Shown here: positions 1 through 7,915 of the stretch, in pieces
Layout of the letters: each line of letters begins with the position of its first letter
Numbering within the stretch: position 1 is the first letter of the stretch
Assembly: GCA_015494385.1 (NCBI GenBank)
Contig: WGBJ01000071.1
Coordinates: forward strand, 1-9,029
Direction: 5' to 3'
From: Marinosulfonomonas sp.
Lineage (GTDB): Bacteria; Pseudomonadota; Alphaproteobacteria; Rhodobacterales; Rhodobacteraceae
DNA: 9,029 nucleotides
The notes under the pieces: generated by a model
What the model saw: the letters and a program-made list of their open reading frames with translations, nothing else
Database searches by the model: none
Told to the model about the DNA's origin: nothing
Position numbers and translations under genes: made by a program

Positions 1-334
1 AAATCCGTTTGGCCGCGTTCAGGGTGAAAATATCCAGCCAGGACGCATGATTGGCCACCACAGCGCCCTTTTTCTTCATCCGCCCGCCTGTAACGATCAG
101 GCGCAACCCCATGATAAACAAGGCGGATTTGCAAACAAACTGGGTGATATAGGGGGTGATTGGCCGATCCATCCCGAACAATGGCCGCTCGATCAGTCGC
201 AGCAGCAGCAGCACAGCCAAACCGCCCAGAATAACCAGCAGCATCGGCACCACACGCAGCACCACCCGAACCCAGCCCATCGGCGTCACCTTATAGGGCA
301 CCTCGGCCTCTTCGGGATACCACATCCCGCTCAT
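1..334 (-). CDS. olsA: Lysophospholipid/lyso-ornithine-lipid O-acyltransferase (PlsC family), 5' part only
   Basis: This is the N-terminal 111 codons of a membrane-bound 1-acyl-glycerol-3-phosphate-type acyltransferase; the rest lies beyond the left edge. I see a hydrophobic segment at about residues 24-48 (VVLRVVPMLLVILGGLAVLL), which fits an N-terminal membrane anchor, and the family's catalytic H-x4-D motif as NHASWLD (His96, Asp101). The ATG lies inside the end of olsB, overlapping it by four bases (ATGA), which suggests translational coupling. Directly behind an OlsB-type N-acyltransferase, the likely role is the second step of ornithine-lipid synthesis: O-acylation of the lyso-lipid at the inner membrane. 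In this bacterial group OlsA-type enzymes are also reported to act in glutamine-lipid and phosphatidic acid synthesis. A general PlsC remains possible because the acceptor-determining part is missing. Confidence 0.85.
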   Translation of the reverse strand, partial: MSGMWYPEEAEVPYKVTPMGWVRVVLRVVPMLLVILGGLAVLLLLRLIERPLFGMDRPITPYITQFVCKSALFIMGLRLIVTGGRMKKKGAVVANHASWLDIFTLNAAKRI

Positions 335-1110
335 CCGTGGCGTCCCTTGGTATAGAGCGTGCGGTTCTTTTCGCTGATATTCTGCGTGTCCATCAGCAAA
401 AACACATCGGTGGTGTTGAAACTGTGGTCAATAAACGCGCCCTCGCCCACATATCCGCCCAGCCGCAGATAGGCCTTGATCAGGGTCGGCATGGCGCGGG
501 CCGCCGCGCGGCGGTCGATCCGGTCAGCCGGTAACAAATCCATCGTCTGGAAATGCGGCTCCAGCACCCGCGCCCGCACCTCTTCGGGGGCAAGGTGAAA
601 ATGGTGCAAACAGGCCAGTGGCTCGCGGATGGCGTTAATGTCGGTGCCATGAAAACTGGCCACCCCGAACATCACCTCGATTTCGTGCTCCAGAACATAG
701 GCCCCAAGGCCGTTCCACAGCAAATACATCGCCCGACTGCCGCGATAATCGGGATGCACGCAGGACCGGCCCAGTTCCATCAACCGCCGGCCGCTGGATT
801 TGATCGCGCTCAGGTCGTATTCGTCCTCGGAATAGAACCGCCCGGCCTTTTCGGCCATATCCCCGCGTAACAGCCGGTAAACCCCGACAACGTGCTTGCT
901 TGATCCTTCAGGCTGCGTTTTGTCGATCAGCAACAGGTGATCAAAGAATTCGTCGAATTGATCTCGCTCCAGCCGCGCGTCATGGTCCACCAGCGGGCCA
1001 TCTCCGCCCAGTTCCTGAATAAACACCTCGTAACGCAGCCGCTGGGCGGCGTGCAGGTCGGCCCTGGATTGTGCAAGGCGCAGTTCGAATTTCGTATCTT
1101 CGAAGGTCAT
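331..1110 (-). CDS. olsB: Ornithine-acyl-ACP N-acyltransferase (OlsB-type GNAT fold)
   Basis: A 259-residue protein of the usual length for OlsB, which transfers a 3-hydroxyacyl chain from acyl carrier protein to the alpha-amino group of ornithine to give lyso-ornithine lipid. Family signatures are visible: RLRYEVFIQELGG near residues 24-36, an acidic DQFDEFFDHLLLID stretch at 50-63, the GNAT-like core ELGRSCVHPDYRGS at 112-125, and a C-terminal IKAYLRLGGYVGEGAFID block at 211-228. The neighbouring olsA supports the pathway. By eye I cannot separate OlsB from its paralogue GlsB, which makes glutamine lipids in roseobacters. The ATG at 1110 has only a weak GGG ribosome-binding signal. The gene may be read from its own promoter at 1203-1231 or together with the DUF3553 gene 138 bases upstream. 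Confidence 0.88.
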   Translation of the reverse strand: MTFEDTKFELRLAQSRADLHAAQRLRYEVFIQELGGDGPLVDHDARLERDQFDEFFDHLLLIDKTQPEGSSKHVVGVYRLLRGDMAEKAGRFYSEDEYDLSAIKSSGRRLMELGRSCVHPDYRGSRAMYLLWNGLGAYVLEHEIEVMFGVASFHGTDINAIREPLACLHHFHLAPEEVRARVLEPHFQTMDLLPADRIDRRAAARAMPTLIKAYLRLGGYVGEGAFIDHSFNTTDVFLLMDTQNISEKNRTLYTKGRHG

Positions 1111-1202
1111 TTACCCATCACATCCGGTGTCCAAACACTAGCCCAACTTCTACGAATTGCGCCCTGAAATAGCAACAGCCCGCCGATGCCCTGATTGACT
1201 CG

Positions 1203-1231
1203 CGCCTAAGCTGTGCTAGCGTAAACCGCAA
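1203..1231 (-). promoter_or_regulatory. Possible promoter of olsB-olsA
   Basis: On the minus strand a TTGCGG (-35) is followed after 17 bases by TAGGCG (-10). The -10 box matches the E. coli consensus poorly, but GC-rich -10 boxes beginning with TA are common in alphaproteobacteria. It would give a leader of roughly 85 nt before the olsB ATG. Support is weak: spacing, position and the -35 only. Confidence 0.3.
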
Positions 1232-1248
1232 CCCGCCATGCAAGAGCC

Positions 1249-1419
1249 TCAAGGATCCACCAGCATGAGTTCAATCTCGCTTCCGACAATAACAACCTTG
1301 CCTGCATGTTCGAAATTAACGGTTATTTTACCATTTATCCGTGATTGTACCTGCCCAAGGCCCCACTCGGGCCGGGTCGGGTGTTTCACCAACATGCCCG
1401 GTTCCAGCAATTCATTCAT
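1249..1419 (-). CDS. DUF3553 small protein, Tudor/SH3-like
   Basis: A 56-residue protein starting MNELLEPGMLVKHPTRPEWG and ending LMLVDP. It matches what I know of the DUF3553 family in length and pattern: a hydrophobic, glycine-rich G-x-x-V-x-H-P...WG-x-G-x-V block followed by V-x-F-x-x-x-G-K. This resembles the Tudor-like C-terminal domain of UvrD/PcrA helicases, which contacts RNA polymerase; that link is my inference, and no function is established for the family. The frame stays open upstream to 1734 but that part lies antisense inside chpT; the start at 1419 is preceded by a purine-rich AAGGGGGG at a usable distance and gives the full domain. The gene is divergent from chpT with 36 bases between the starts, so its promoter must overlap the chpT coding region. 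Confidence 0.82.
   Translation of the reverse strand: MNELLEPGMLVKHPTRPEWGLGQVQSRINGKITVNFEHAGKVVIVGSEIELMLVDP
1316..1330. promoter_or_regulatory. Near-consensus CtrA binding box upstream of chpT
   Basis: TTAA, seven bases, TTTA: seven of eight positions of the CtrA recognition sequence TTAA-N7-TTAA. It lies about 125-140 bases before the chpT start, inside the divergent DUF3553 gene. The gap between the two genes is too short for a promoter, so regulatory sites for chpT are expected here. A chance match in coding sequence cannot be excluded. Confidence 0.35.
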
Positions 1420-1455
1420 AAGGACGCCCCCTTTCGCAGGACAGGAAGTTAGACC

Positions 1456-2052
1456 ATGAACACACAAAGCACCATCGCCGCCCTGATCGGCTCGCGTATC
1501 TGTCACGATCTTATCAGCCCTCTGGGGGCGATTGGCAACGGGGTTGAACTGCTGGGCATGGCGGGATCGGTGGACGGGCCGGAAATGGCCCTGATCAGCG
1601 AAAGCGTGGCCAGCGCCAATGCCCGCATCCGTTTTTTCCGCATCGCGTTTGGCGCGGCAGGTCCGGGGGCCATGGTCGGCCTGTCGGAAATCACCTCGAT
1701 CCTGCGCGATATGGGGGCAGCAGGTCGGGTGCAATATGACTGGAACAGCGAAAACAGCCTGCCTCGTTCCGAGGTCAAGCTGGCCTTCTTGCTGATCCAG
1801 TGTTTCGAAAGCGCAATGGCTTTTGGCGGCACCGTCAAGGTGCGTCAGGGGCCGGATGGCTGGCGGCTGGCCTGTATGGCTGACAAGATGAATATCGATG
1901 CCGAGAAATGGGAAATGCTGGTTTCACCGATCAACAAAGTTGATCTGTCCCCGTCCGACGTTCACTTTGCGCTGGTTCCCGATGCGGTGCAACAGGCAGG
2001 CCGCGCCCTGAAAACCGATTTGCGTGAAGGCACGATTTCCCTGTCTTTCTAA
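1456..2052 (+). CDS. chpT: Histidine phosphotransferase ChpT
   Basis: A 198-residue protein with the ChpT signature at its N-terminus: SRICHDLISPLGAIGNGVEL at residues 13-32, where His17 is the phospho-accepting histidine of the first helix of a dimeric four-helix bundle. The second half is a degenerate, histidine-kinase-like ATPase fold that in this family does not bind ATP. ChpT carries phosphate from the hybrid kinase CckA to CtrA and CpdR in the cytoplasm. In Rhodobacterales this relay controls motility, gene transfer agents and cell-cycle-linked traits rather than being essential. The ATG follows a CAGGAAG ribosome-binding site about nine bases upstream. It is divergent from the DUF3553 gene, convergent with proA, and may itself be under CtrA control (box at 1316-1330). 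Confidence 0.88.
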   Translation: MNTQSTIAALIGSRICHDLISPLGAIGNGVELLGMAGSVDGPEMALISESVASANARIRFFRIAFGAAGPGAMVGLSEITSILRDMGAAGRVQYDWNSENSLPRSEVKLAFLLIQCFESAMAFGGTVKVRQGPDGWRLACMADKMNIDAEKWEMLVSPINKVDLSPSDVHFALVPDAVQQAGRALKTDLREGTISLSF

Positions 2053-2056
2053 CCCT

Positions 2057-2089
2057 GCTTCCAAATGGCAAAAATATCCCCGCCGGAGG
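2057..2089. repeat. Putative dispersed Rhodobacterales intergenic element
   Basis: The stretch contains TTGGCA-like sequence, an A-run, and TATCCCCGCCGGAGGC. From memory, closely similar strings, roughly TTGGCAAAAATACTCCCGCCGG, recur between genes in many roseobacter genomes. Only one copy is present here, so repetition cannot be shown from the window. Read on the minus strand it gives a small CCTC/GGGG hairpin followed by ATATTTTTG, which could end proA transcription. Confidence 0.4.
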
Positions 2090-2092
2090 CAA

Positions 2093-2112
2093 CGCGCCCC
2101 GTCAGGGGCGCG
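2093..2112. terminator. GC-rich hairpin between convergent chpT and proA
   Basis: Perfect eight-base-pair stem, CGCGCCCC at 2093-2100 and GGGGCGCG at 2105-2112, with a four-base GTCA loop. A second small hairpin (CGCC, ATCA, GGCG) follows at 2121-2132. It sits in the 90-base gap between two convergent genes, so it may act on both transcripts. No T-tract follows directly on the plus strand; on the minus strand a run of five T lies some 20 bases beyond the stem. Confidence 0.6.
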
Positions 2113-2142
2113 CGGGGCGACGCCATCAGGCGGCGCAAACCC

Positions 2143-3390
2143 TTAGCTCCGCACTGCTCCGTCCCCTGTAACGATATATTTGAAGCTGGTTAGCTGCTCG
2201 GCCCCGACCGGCCCGCGGGCGTGCATTTTACCTGTGGCAATACCAATTTCCGCCCCCATGCCGAATTCGCCACCATCGGCAAACTGGGTCGAGGCATTGT
2301 GCATCAAAATCGCACTGTCCAGCCGCTCGAAAAACCGCGCGGCGGCGTTTGCATCCTCGGCCATGATGGCATCGGTGTGGTTGCTGCCGAATTCACGGAT
2401 ATGGGCGATCGCGGCGTCAATATCATCCACCAGTTTGGCGGCAATGATTGAATCCAGATATTCCATGCCGAAATCATCATCCGTGGCAGGCTTGCTGCCC
2501 TGCAACCCTGCACCGGCCCGCACCTCGATGCCCGCCGCCATCAGATCATCAATCACCTGCTGGCCCAGCCCTGCCGCATCCCGATGCACCAGCAAACATT
2601 CCGCCGCACCGCAAATCCCCGTGCGCCGTGTCTTGGCGTTCAGCACCACCTTGCGGGTCTTTTCAGGGTCGGCCGAGGCGTCGATATAGACATGCACAAT
2701 GCCCTCAAGATGGGCAAACACCGGCACGCGGGCCTCGCGTTGCACCAGCCCGACCAGCCCCTTGCCGCCACGCGGCACGATCACGTCGATGCTGTCGGTC
2801 ATTCGCAGCATTTCCTGCACCGCCGCCCGATCCCGTGTCGGCACCCGCTGGATGGCGTCCTCGGGCAGCCCCGCCGCCTTTAGCCCCTGCACCAGACAGG
2901 CATGGATCGCGCCCGAGGAATGGAAACTTTCCGAGCCACCGCGCAGGATCACCGCATTGCCGGCCTTCAGGCACAGCGCGCCCGCGTCCGCCGTTACATT
3001 CGGGCGGCTTTCATAGATCACACCGATCACCCCCAAAGGCGTGCGCACCCGTTTGATGTGCAGGCCCGATGGCATGTCCCATTCGGCGATCACATCGCCC
3101 ACCGGATCCTTTTGCGCCGCCACGGTTCGCAAACCCGCCGCCATCGCGTTGATCCGGTCATCATCCAGCATCAGCCGGTCCAGCATCGCCGCTGTCAGCC
3201 CCTTGTCGCGGCCATAGGCCATGTCTTTTTCGTTCGCCGCCAGAATGTCGTCCGTATTGGCGACAATCGCGTCAGCCGCTGCCATCAGCGCCTTTTCCTT
3301 GGCCTCGGAACTGGCAAACCCCAGTTCGGCCGAGGCCGCTTTGGCGCGGGTGCCCAGATCGGACATCATGGTTTTGATTTCATCACTCAT
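2143..3390 (-). CDS. proA: Gamma-glutamyl phosphate reductase
   Basis: A 415-residue NADPH-dependent enzyme of normal family length that reduces L-glutamate 5-phosphate to glutamate 5-semialdehyde, the second step of proline synthesis, in the cytoplasm. Recognisable blocks are [20 protein letters not shown] at 118-137, [14 protein letters not shown] at 142-155, [11 protein letters not shown] at 203-213, and the active-site segment [15 protein letters not shown] at 254-268 with catalytic Cys260. The usual cysteine in the block G-(I/V)-C-H is valine here (GIVH, residues 230-233); it is not the catalytic one. The ATG at 3390 follows GGAGA about eight bases away. proB lies 30 bases upstream, so the two are almost certainly cotranscribed. 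The gene converges on chpT. Confidence 0.96.
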   Translation of the reverse strand: MSDEIKTMMSDLGTRAKAASAELGFASSEAKEKALMAAADAIVANTDDILAANEKDMAYGRDKGLTAAMLDRLMLDDDRINAMAAGLRTVAAQKDPVGDVIAEWDMPSGLHIKRVRTPLGVIGVIYESRPNVTADAGALCLKAGNAVILRGGSESFHSSGAIHACLVQGLKAAGLPEDAIQRVPTRDRAAVQEMLRMTDSIDVIVPRGGKGLVGLVQREARVPVFAHLEGIVHVYIDASADPEKTRKVVLNAKTRRTGICGAAECLLVHRDAAGLGQQVIDDLMAAGIEVRAGAGLQGSKPATDDDFGMEYLDSIIAAKLVDDIDAAIAHIREFGSNHTDAIMAEDANAAARFFERLDSAILMHNASTQFADGGEFGMGAEIGIATGKMHARGPVGAEQLTSFKYIVTGDGAVRS

Positions 3391-3420
3391 TGGTTTATCT
3401 CCAGCGGAATTAGTCAGAAA

Positions 3421-5588
<2,168 letters not shown>

Positions 5589-5633
5589 TTAAATAATTGT
5601 CTGTCTAGGCGATAGAACAGAAAACGTCCGGCC

Positions 5634-6179
5634 TCAAGCCTCGTCCATCTTCTTGATATAGGTCCATGTCGCCACTGTGGCATCGCGGGCCACCGAAAAG
5701 CTTTCTGCATCACCGATATATTCGAACCCTGCGTTGGTCAGAACGCGGGCCGATGCGGGGTTGTCCTGAAACACCTCGGCAAAGATCGTTTTGCACCCTT
5801 TGGGGTTGGCCTCGATCAGGGCATTGACCGCTTGCGAGGCATAGCCGGTGTTCCAGAACGCCGGGGCGATCCAGTAGCCGATTTCGGCCTGCCCGCGTTC
5901 AATACAGGTCAGCCCGATCACGCCCAGCAATTCAGCGTGTCCATGGGCCGAGCCATCCAGAACCCAGACATCCTCGCGGCGATCATCGGCGGTGACACGG
6001 GCGATAAAGGCTTCGGTGGTGCCCGGCGGCAGCGGGTGCGGGATCGAGGTGGTCGAACGCGCAATCCGCTCGTCGCTTGAATATAGCTCCAGCAGGCCGG
6101 CATCTGATTTGCGCAACGGGCGCAGGGTGAACCGTTCGGTTTCTATCACCGGCTGGTTAATGATCTGTTCGAGTCTCAT
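5634..6179 (-). CDS. GNAT acetyltransferase, RimJ/RimL-like
   Basis: A 181-residue acetyltransferase of the GNAT_3 (RimJ/RimL-like) type. It begins with the family hallmark ETERFTLRPLRKSD (13-26), has a GYWIAPAFWNTGYASQAV block (101-118) carrying the acetyl-CoA loop around NTGYA, and a C-terminal NPASARVLTNAGFEYIG (140-156). The substrate is unknown: protein N-termini, free amino acids and small amines are all possible. The frame stays open to an ATG at 6203, but the ATG at 6179 is preceded by a perfect AAAGGAGG at six bases, so I chose it. It is the first gene of the unit GNAT-obgE-proB-proA, separated from rpmA by a terminator. Its place between ribosomal protein genes and obgE makes a translation-related target tempting but unproven. 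Confidence 0.9.
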   Translation of the reverse strand: MRLEQIINQPVIETERFTLRPLRKSDAGLLELYSSDERIARSTTSIPHPLPPGTTEAFIARVTADDRREDVWVLDGSAHGHAELLGVIGLTCIERGQAEIGYWIAPAFWNTGYASQAVNALIEANPKGCKTIFAEVFQDNPASARVLTNAGFEYIGDAESFSVARDATVATWTYIKKMDEA

Positions 6180-6185
6180 GCTGGC

Positions 6186-6193
6186 CCTCCTTT
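6186..6193 (-). promoter_or_regulatory. Shine-Dalgarno site fixing the acetyltransferase start
   Basis: AAAGGAGG on the minus strand, six bases before the ATG at 6179. It lies inside the longer reading frame that begins at 6203, whose ATG has no ribosome-binding site, so it decides in favour of the shorter protein. Confidence 0.85.
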
Positions 6194-6303
6194 CGGGTCG
6201 CATCTGGATCAGATGGCAATTGAGCCGTCCCGTTACAAGACGTCAGGGTATCACCGGACCTTCAATCTATTGTGACACCGGTGCGTTTTTCAGGCGCGAA
6301 AGT

Positions 6304-6344
6304 GTCAAAAAAGCAAAAGGACCGATGTTGCCACCGATCCCTTT
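6304..6344 (-). terminator. Intrinsic terminator of rplU-rpmA
   Basis: On the minus strand, just behind rpmA, the RNA can form a 13-base-pair stem (arms at 6332-6344 and 6315-6327, with three G-U pairs) closed by a GCAA tetraloop of the GNRA type. A T-rich stretch follows (TTTTGCTTTTTTG). Stem, loop and U-tract together make this a convincing Rho-independent terminator. It separates the ribosomal protein unit from the acetyltransferase-obgE-proBA unit. Confidence 0.85.
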
Positions 6345-6368
6345 AAATTCTTACCATAAGGTTTCGGC

Positions 6369-6638
6369 TTATTCAGCGGCCTCCGCTGCCGGAAGGACCG
6401 AAATAAATGTGCGGCGTTTAAGGCCTTTGTGGAAGGTCACCTGACCTTCGACAGTTGCAAAGATTGTGTGATCCTTGCCCATACCTACGCCTTCGCCCGG
6501 CCACATCTTTGTGCCGCGCTGACGCAGGATAATGTTGCCTGGAATGACGGACTCGCCGCCAAATTTCTTAACGCCAAGGCGGCGACCAGCAGAGTCGCGA
6601 CCGTTGCGGGATGAACCGCCTGCTTTTTTATGTGCCAT
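6369..6638 (-). CDS. rpmA: 50S ribosomal protein bL27
   Basis: An 89-residue protein matching bL27 over its whole length: [20 protein letters not shown] at the N-terminus, then [28 protein letters not shown] and a FATVEG core. The flexible lysine-rich N-terminus reaches towards the peptidyl-transferase centre; there is no cleavable N-terminal extension as in Firmicutes. It lies 11 bases behind rplU, and the rplU stop codon TAA runs directly into the AGGAGA ribosome-binding site of rpmA. The C-terminus ends in a short alanine/glutamate tail. A strong terminator follows. Confidence 0.98.
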   Translation of the reverse strand: MAHKKAGGSSRNGRDSAGRRLGVKKFGGESVIPGNIILRQRGTKMWPGEGVGMGKDHTIFATVEGQVTFHKGLKRRTFISVLPAAEAAE

Positions 6639-6649
6639 CTTGTCTCTCC

Positions 6650-7363
6650 TTAGCCTTTAGCCAGTTCTTTGGCCTGTTCGACCCAGCCTTCGCGCTCGAT
6701 ACGGCCTTTGAACGACAGTTTCCCGTCCATATCAGCAATATCATCCGCAGACCAGCCCGCGATTTGGGCAAATGTGGTTACGCCAGCTTCGTGCAGCTTC
6801 TTTTCCAGTGCCGGGCCAACGCCTGACAGTTTTTTCAGATCGTCAGCACCCGTAGCGGCCGGTTTGGCGGCTGCCTTTTTGGCGGGCTTGGCGGCAGGTT
6901 TTGCTTCTGCCTTGGCTTTGGCCGGTTTGGCTTCTGCCTTGGCCTTCTTCGCCGGTGCAGCCTTGACTGGCTTGTTGCTGGCGGGTTTCAGGGCAGCCAG
7001 CGCAGCAGCCGAAACCGACCCTGTGCCAACAGCTTCTTTAACACCCGACTTGTCAGCGCCTTTTTCCAGGATCTCGGTGATCCGGACCAGTGTCAGCTTT
7101 TGACGGTGGCCTTTGGTGCGCTTGGAGCCATGCTTGCGACGACGCTTGACAAAGTGGATCAGCTTTTCGCCTTTGATCTGGTCGATCACATCGGCCTGAA
7201 CGCCCGCACCGGTTACAGTGGGTGTGCCGATTGTGTTGCCAACCATCAGAATTTCGTTGAACTGGACTTTTTCGCCCGCATCAGCCGCAATACGTTCGAT
7301 CCGCAGAACATCGCCTGCCTGAACCTTGTATTGCTTGCCGCCGGTTTTCATAACCGCAAACAT
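6650..7363 (-). CDS. rplU: 50S ribosomal protein bL21 with C-terminal helix-hairpin-helix extension
   Basis: Residues 1-101 are a complete bL21 ([14 protein letters not shown] at the start, [18 protein letters not shown] at 71-88, TEILEKG at its end), a 23S rRNA-binding protein of the large subunit. It is followed by 136 extra residues: a linker, an alanine/lysine/proline-rich stretch at about 131-171 with no likely fold, and a compact domain at 173-237 with [20 protein letters not shown], then FAQIAGWS and [14 protein letters not shown]. This domain is of the helix-hairpin-helix (H3TH, COG3743-like) type that in Rhodobacterales also occurs on NuoE and other proteins. Ordinary bL21 has about 103 residues. 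The ATG at 7363 follows GAAGGA at seven bases; an in-frame ATG at 7378 lacks such a site and would add MKEYQ before the universal N-terminus. Confidence 0.96.
   Translation of the reverse strand: MFAVMKTGGKQYKVQAGDVLRIERIAADAGEKVQFNEILMVGNTIGTPTVTGAGVQADVIDQIKGEKLIHFVKRRRKHGSKRTKGHRQKLTLVRITEILEKGADKSGVKEAVGTGSVSAAALAALKPASNKPVKAAPAKKAKAEAKPAKAKAEAKPAAKPAKKAAAKPAATGADDLKKLSGVGPALEKKLHEAGVTTFAQIAGWSADDIADMDGKLSFKGRIEREGWVEQAKELAKG
6890..6943 (-). repeat. 27-bp imperfect tandem duplication in the rplU linker
   Basis: Two adjacent, in-frame 27-base units encode AKAEAKPAK and AKAEAKPAA (residues 141-158 of bL21). They differ at only a few bases, so the Ala/Lys linker probably grew by slippage or duplication. 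Confidence 0.7.
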
Positions 7364-7493
7364 CTGGTATTCCTTCATTTCATCCGCGTTCTGTGGCCGC
7401 CCCTGTTGGGGTGTTTTGCCAGTATCGGCGCCTCGAACTGCGCGCCCGTTCGGGCGTCATTTCATAAACCTGACAAGGGAAGCCTTGCCAAGA
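7364..7493 (-). promoter_or_regulatory. rplU 5' leader with three small hairpins
   Basis: Assuming transcription from the promoter at 7500-7528, the leader is about 130 nt. It contains CAAGG/CCTTG with a four-base loop (7474-7487), CGCCC/GGGCG with a four-base loop (7443-7456), and a six-pair stem with a four-base loop (7398-7413). Ribosomal protein leaders often carry autoregulatory structures, but I do not recognise this as a known motif. Confidence 0.4.
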
Positions 7494-7499
7494 TGCGCG

Positions 7500-7528
7500 C
7501 TTATCTGGGAAATACGGATATAAGTCAA
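7500..7528 (-). promoter_or_regulatory. Probable promoter of rplU-rpmA
   Basis: On the minus strand TTGACT (five of six to the -35 consensus, 7523-7528), 17 bases, then GATAAG (four of six to the -10, 7500-7505). Predicted start near 7493. The strong -35 and ideal spacing suit a ribosomal protein unit. The -35 overlaps a possible -10 (TATAAG, 7519-7524) for the divergent lipoprotein gene. Confidence 0.6.
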
Positions 7529-7555
7529 GCGTTATGAGTAAAGGAATATAGGGAA

Positions 7556-7912
7556 ATGCGTATTATTTTGACAGTGGCCGTTCTGGCATTGGGGGGGTGC
7601 GACATGGGGCATCTGGGAAACCCGTTGATGTGGCCCGGCATGGCGGTTGGCAATGCGGTGGAAAACACCACTTATAATGCGCGGCGCAAGAAGGTTTCCG
7701 ATCATGTCAACGCGCACCAGTTTGAAATCCTGACCGACATTGGCGTTGGCGGCGGTCCGGCGCTGGACAAGGCCTTTGATCTGGCAGCTGTGCATAATTC
7801 AAACCGCGCGCAAGTGTTGCAGACCTTGCAAAAAGACATCGCCATGTATCGTCCCAACACCGCAGAGGCCCGCGAACAGCTGGTGATCGCGCTGATGGTC
7901 AACGGGCGTTAG
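7556..7912 (+). CDS. Small putative lipoprotein, function unknown
   Basis: I do not recognise the family of this 118-residue protein. It starts with a short hydrophobic segment, MRIILTVAVLALGGC, that ends in a lipobox-like LGGC, so it may be lipidated on Cys15 and anchored in the membrane; glycine at the -2 position makes the lipobox less than ideal. The remainder is soluble, with a glycine-rich spot (DIGVGGGPALDKAFDLA, about 62-78) and a helical C-terminal part (AQVLQTLQKDIAMY... AEAREQLVIALMVNG). AAGGA lies ten bases before the ATG. It is divergent from rplU and convergent with the DUF2059-like gene, with only three bases between the two stop codons. Confidence 0.75.
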   Translation: MRIILTVAVLALGGCDMGHLGNPLMWPGMAVGNAVENTTYNARRKKVSDHVNAHQFEILTDIGVGGGPALDKAFDLAAVHNSNRAQVLQTLQKDIAMYRPNTAEAREQLVIALMVNGR

Positions 7913-7915
7913 ACG

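Noticed and set aside
1420..1734. N-terminal extension of the DUF3553 reading frame
   Set aside because: It runs antisense through chpT, has no domain resemblance, is histidine/arginine-rich as expected for a shadow frame, and the start at 1419 gives exactly the known domain length.
5609..5637. Possible separate obgE promoter (TTGAGG, 17 bases, TATCGC)
   Set aside because: The -10 matches only three of six positions and the gene fits well into the upstream unit.
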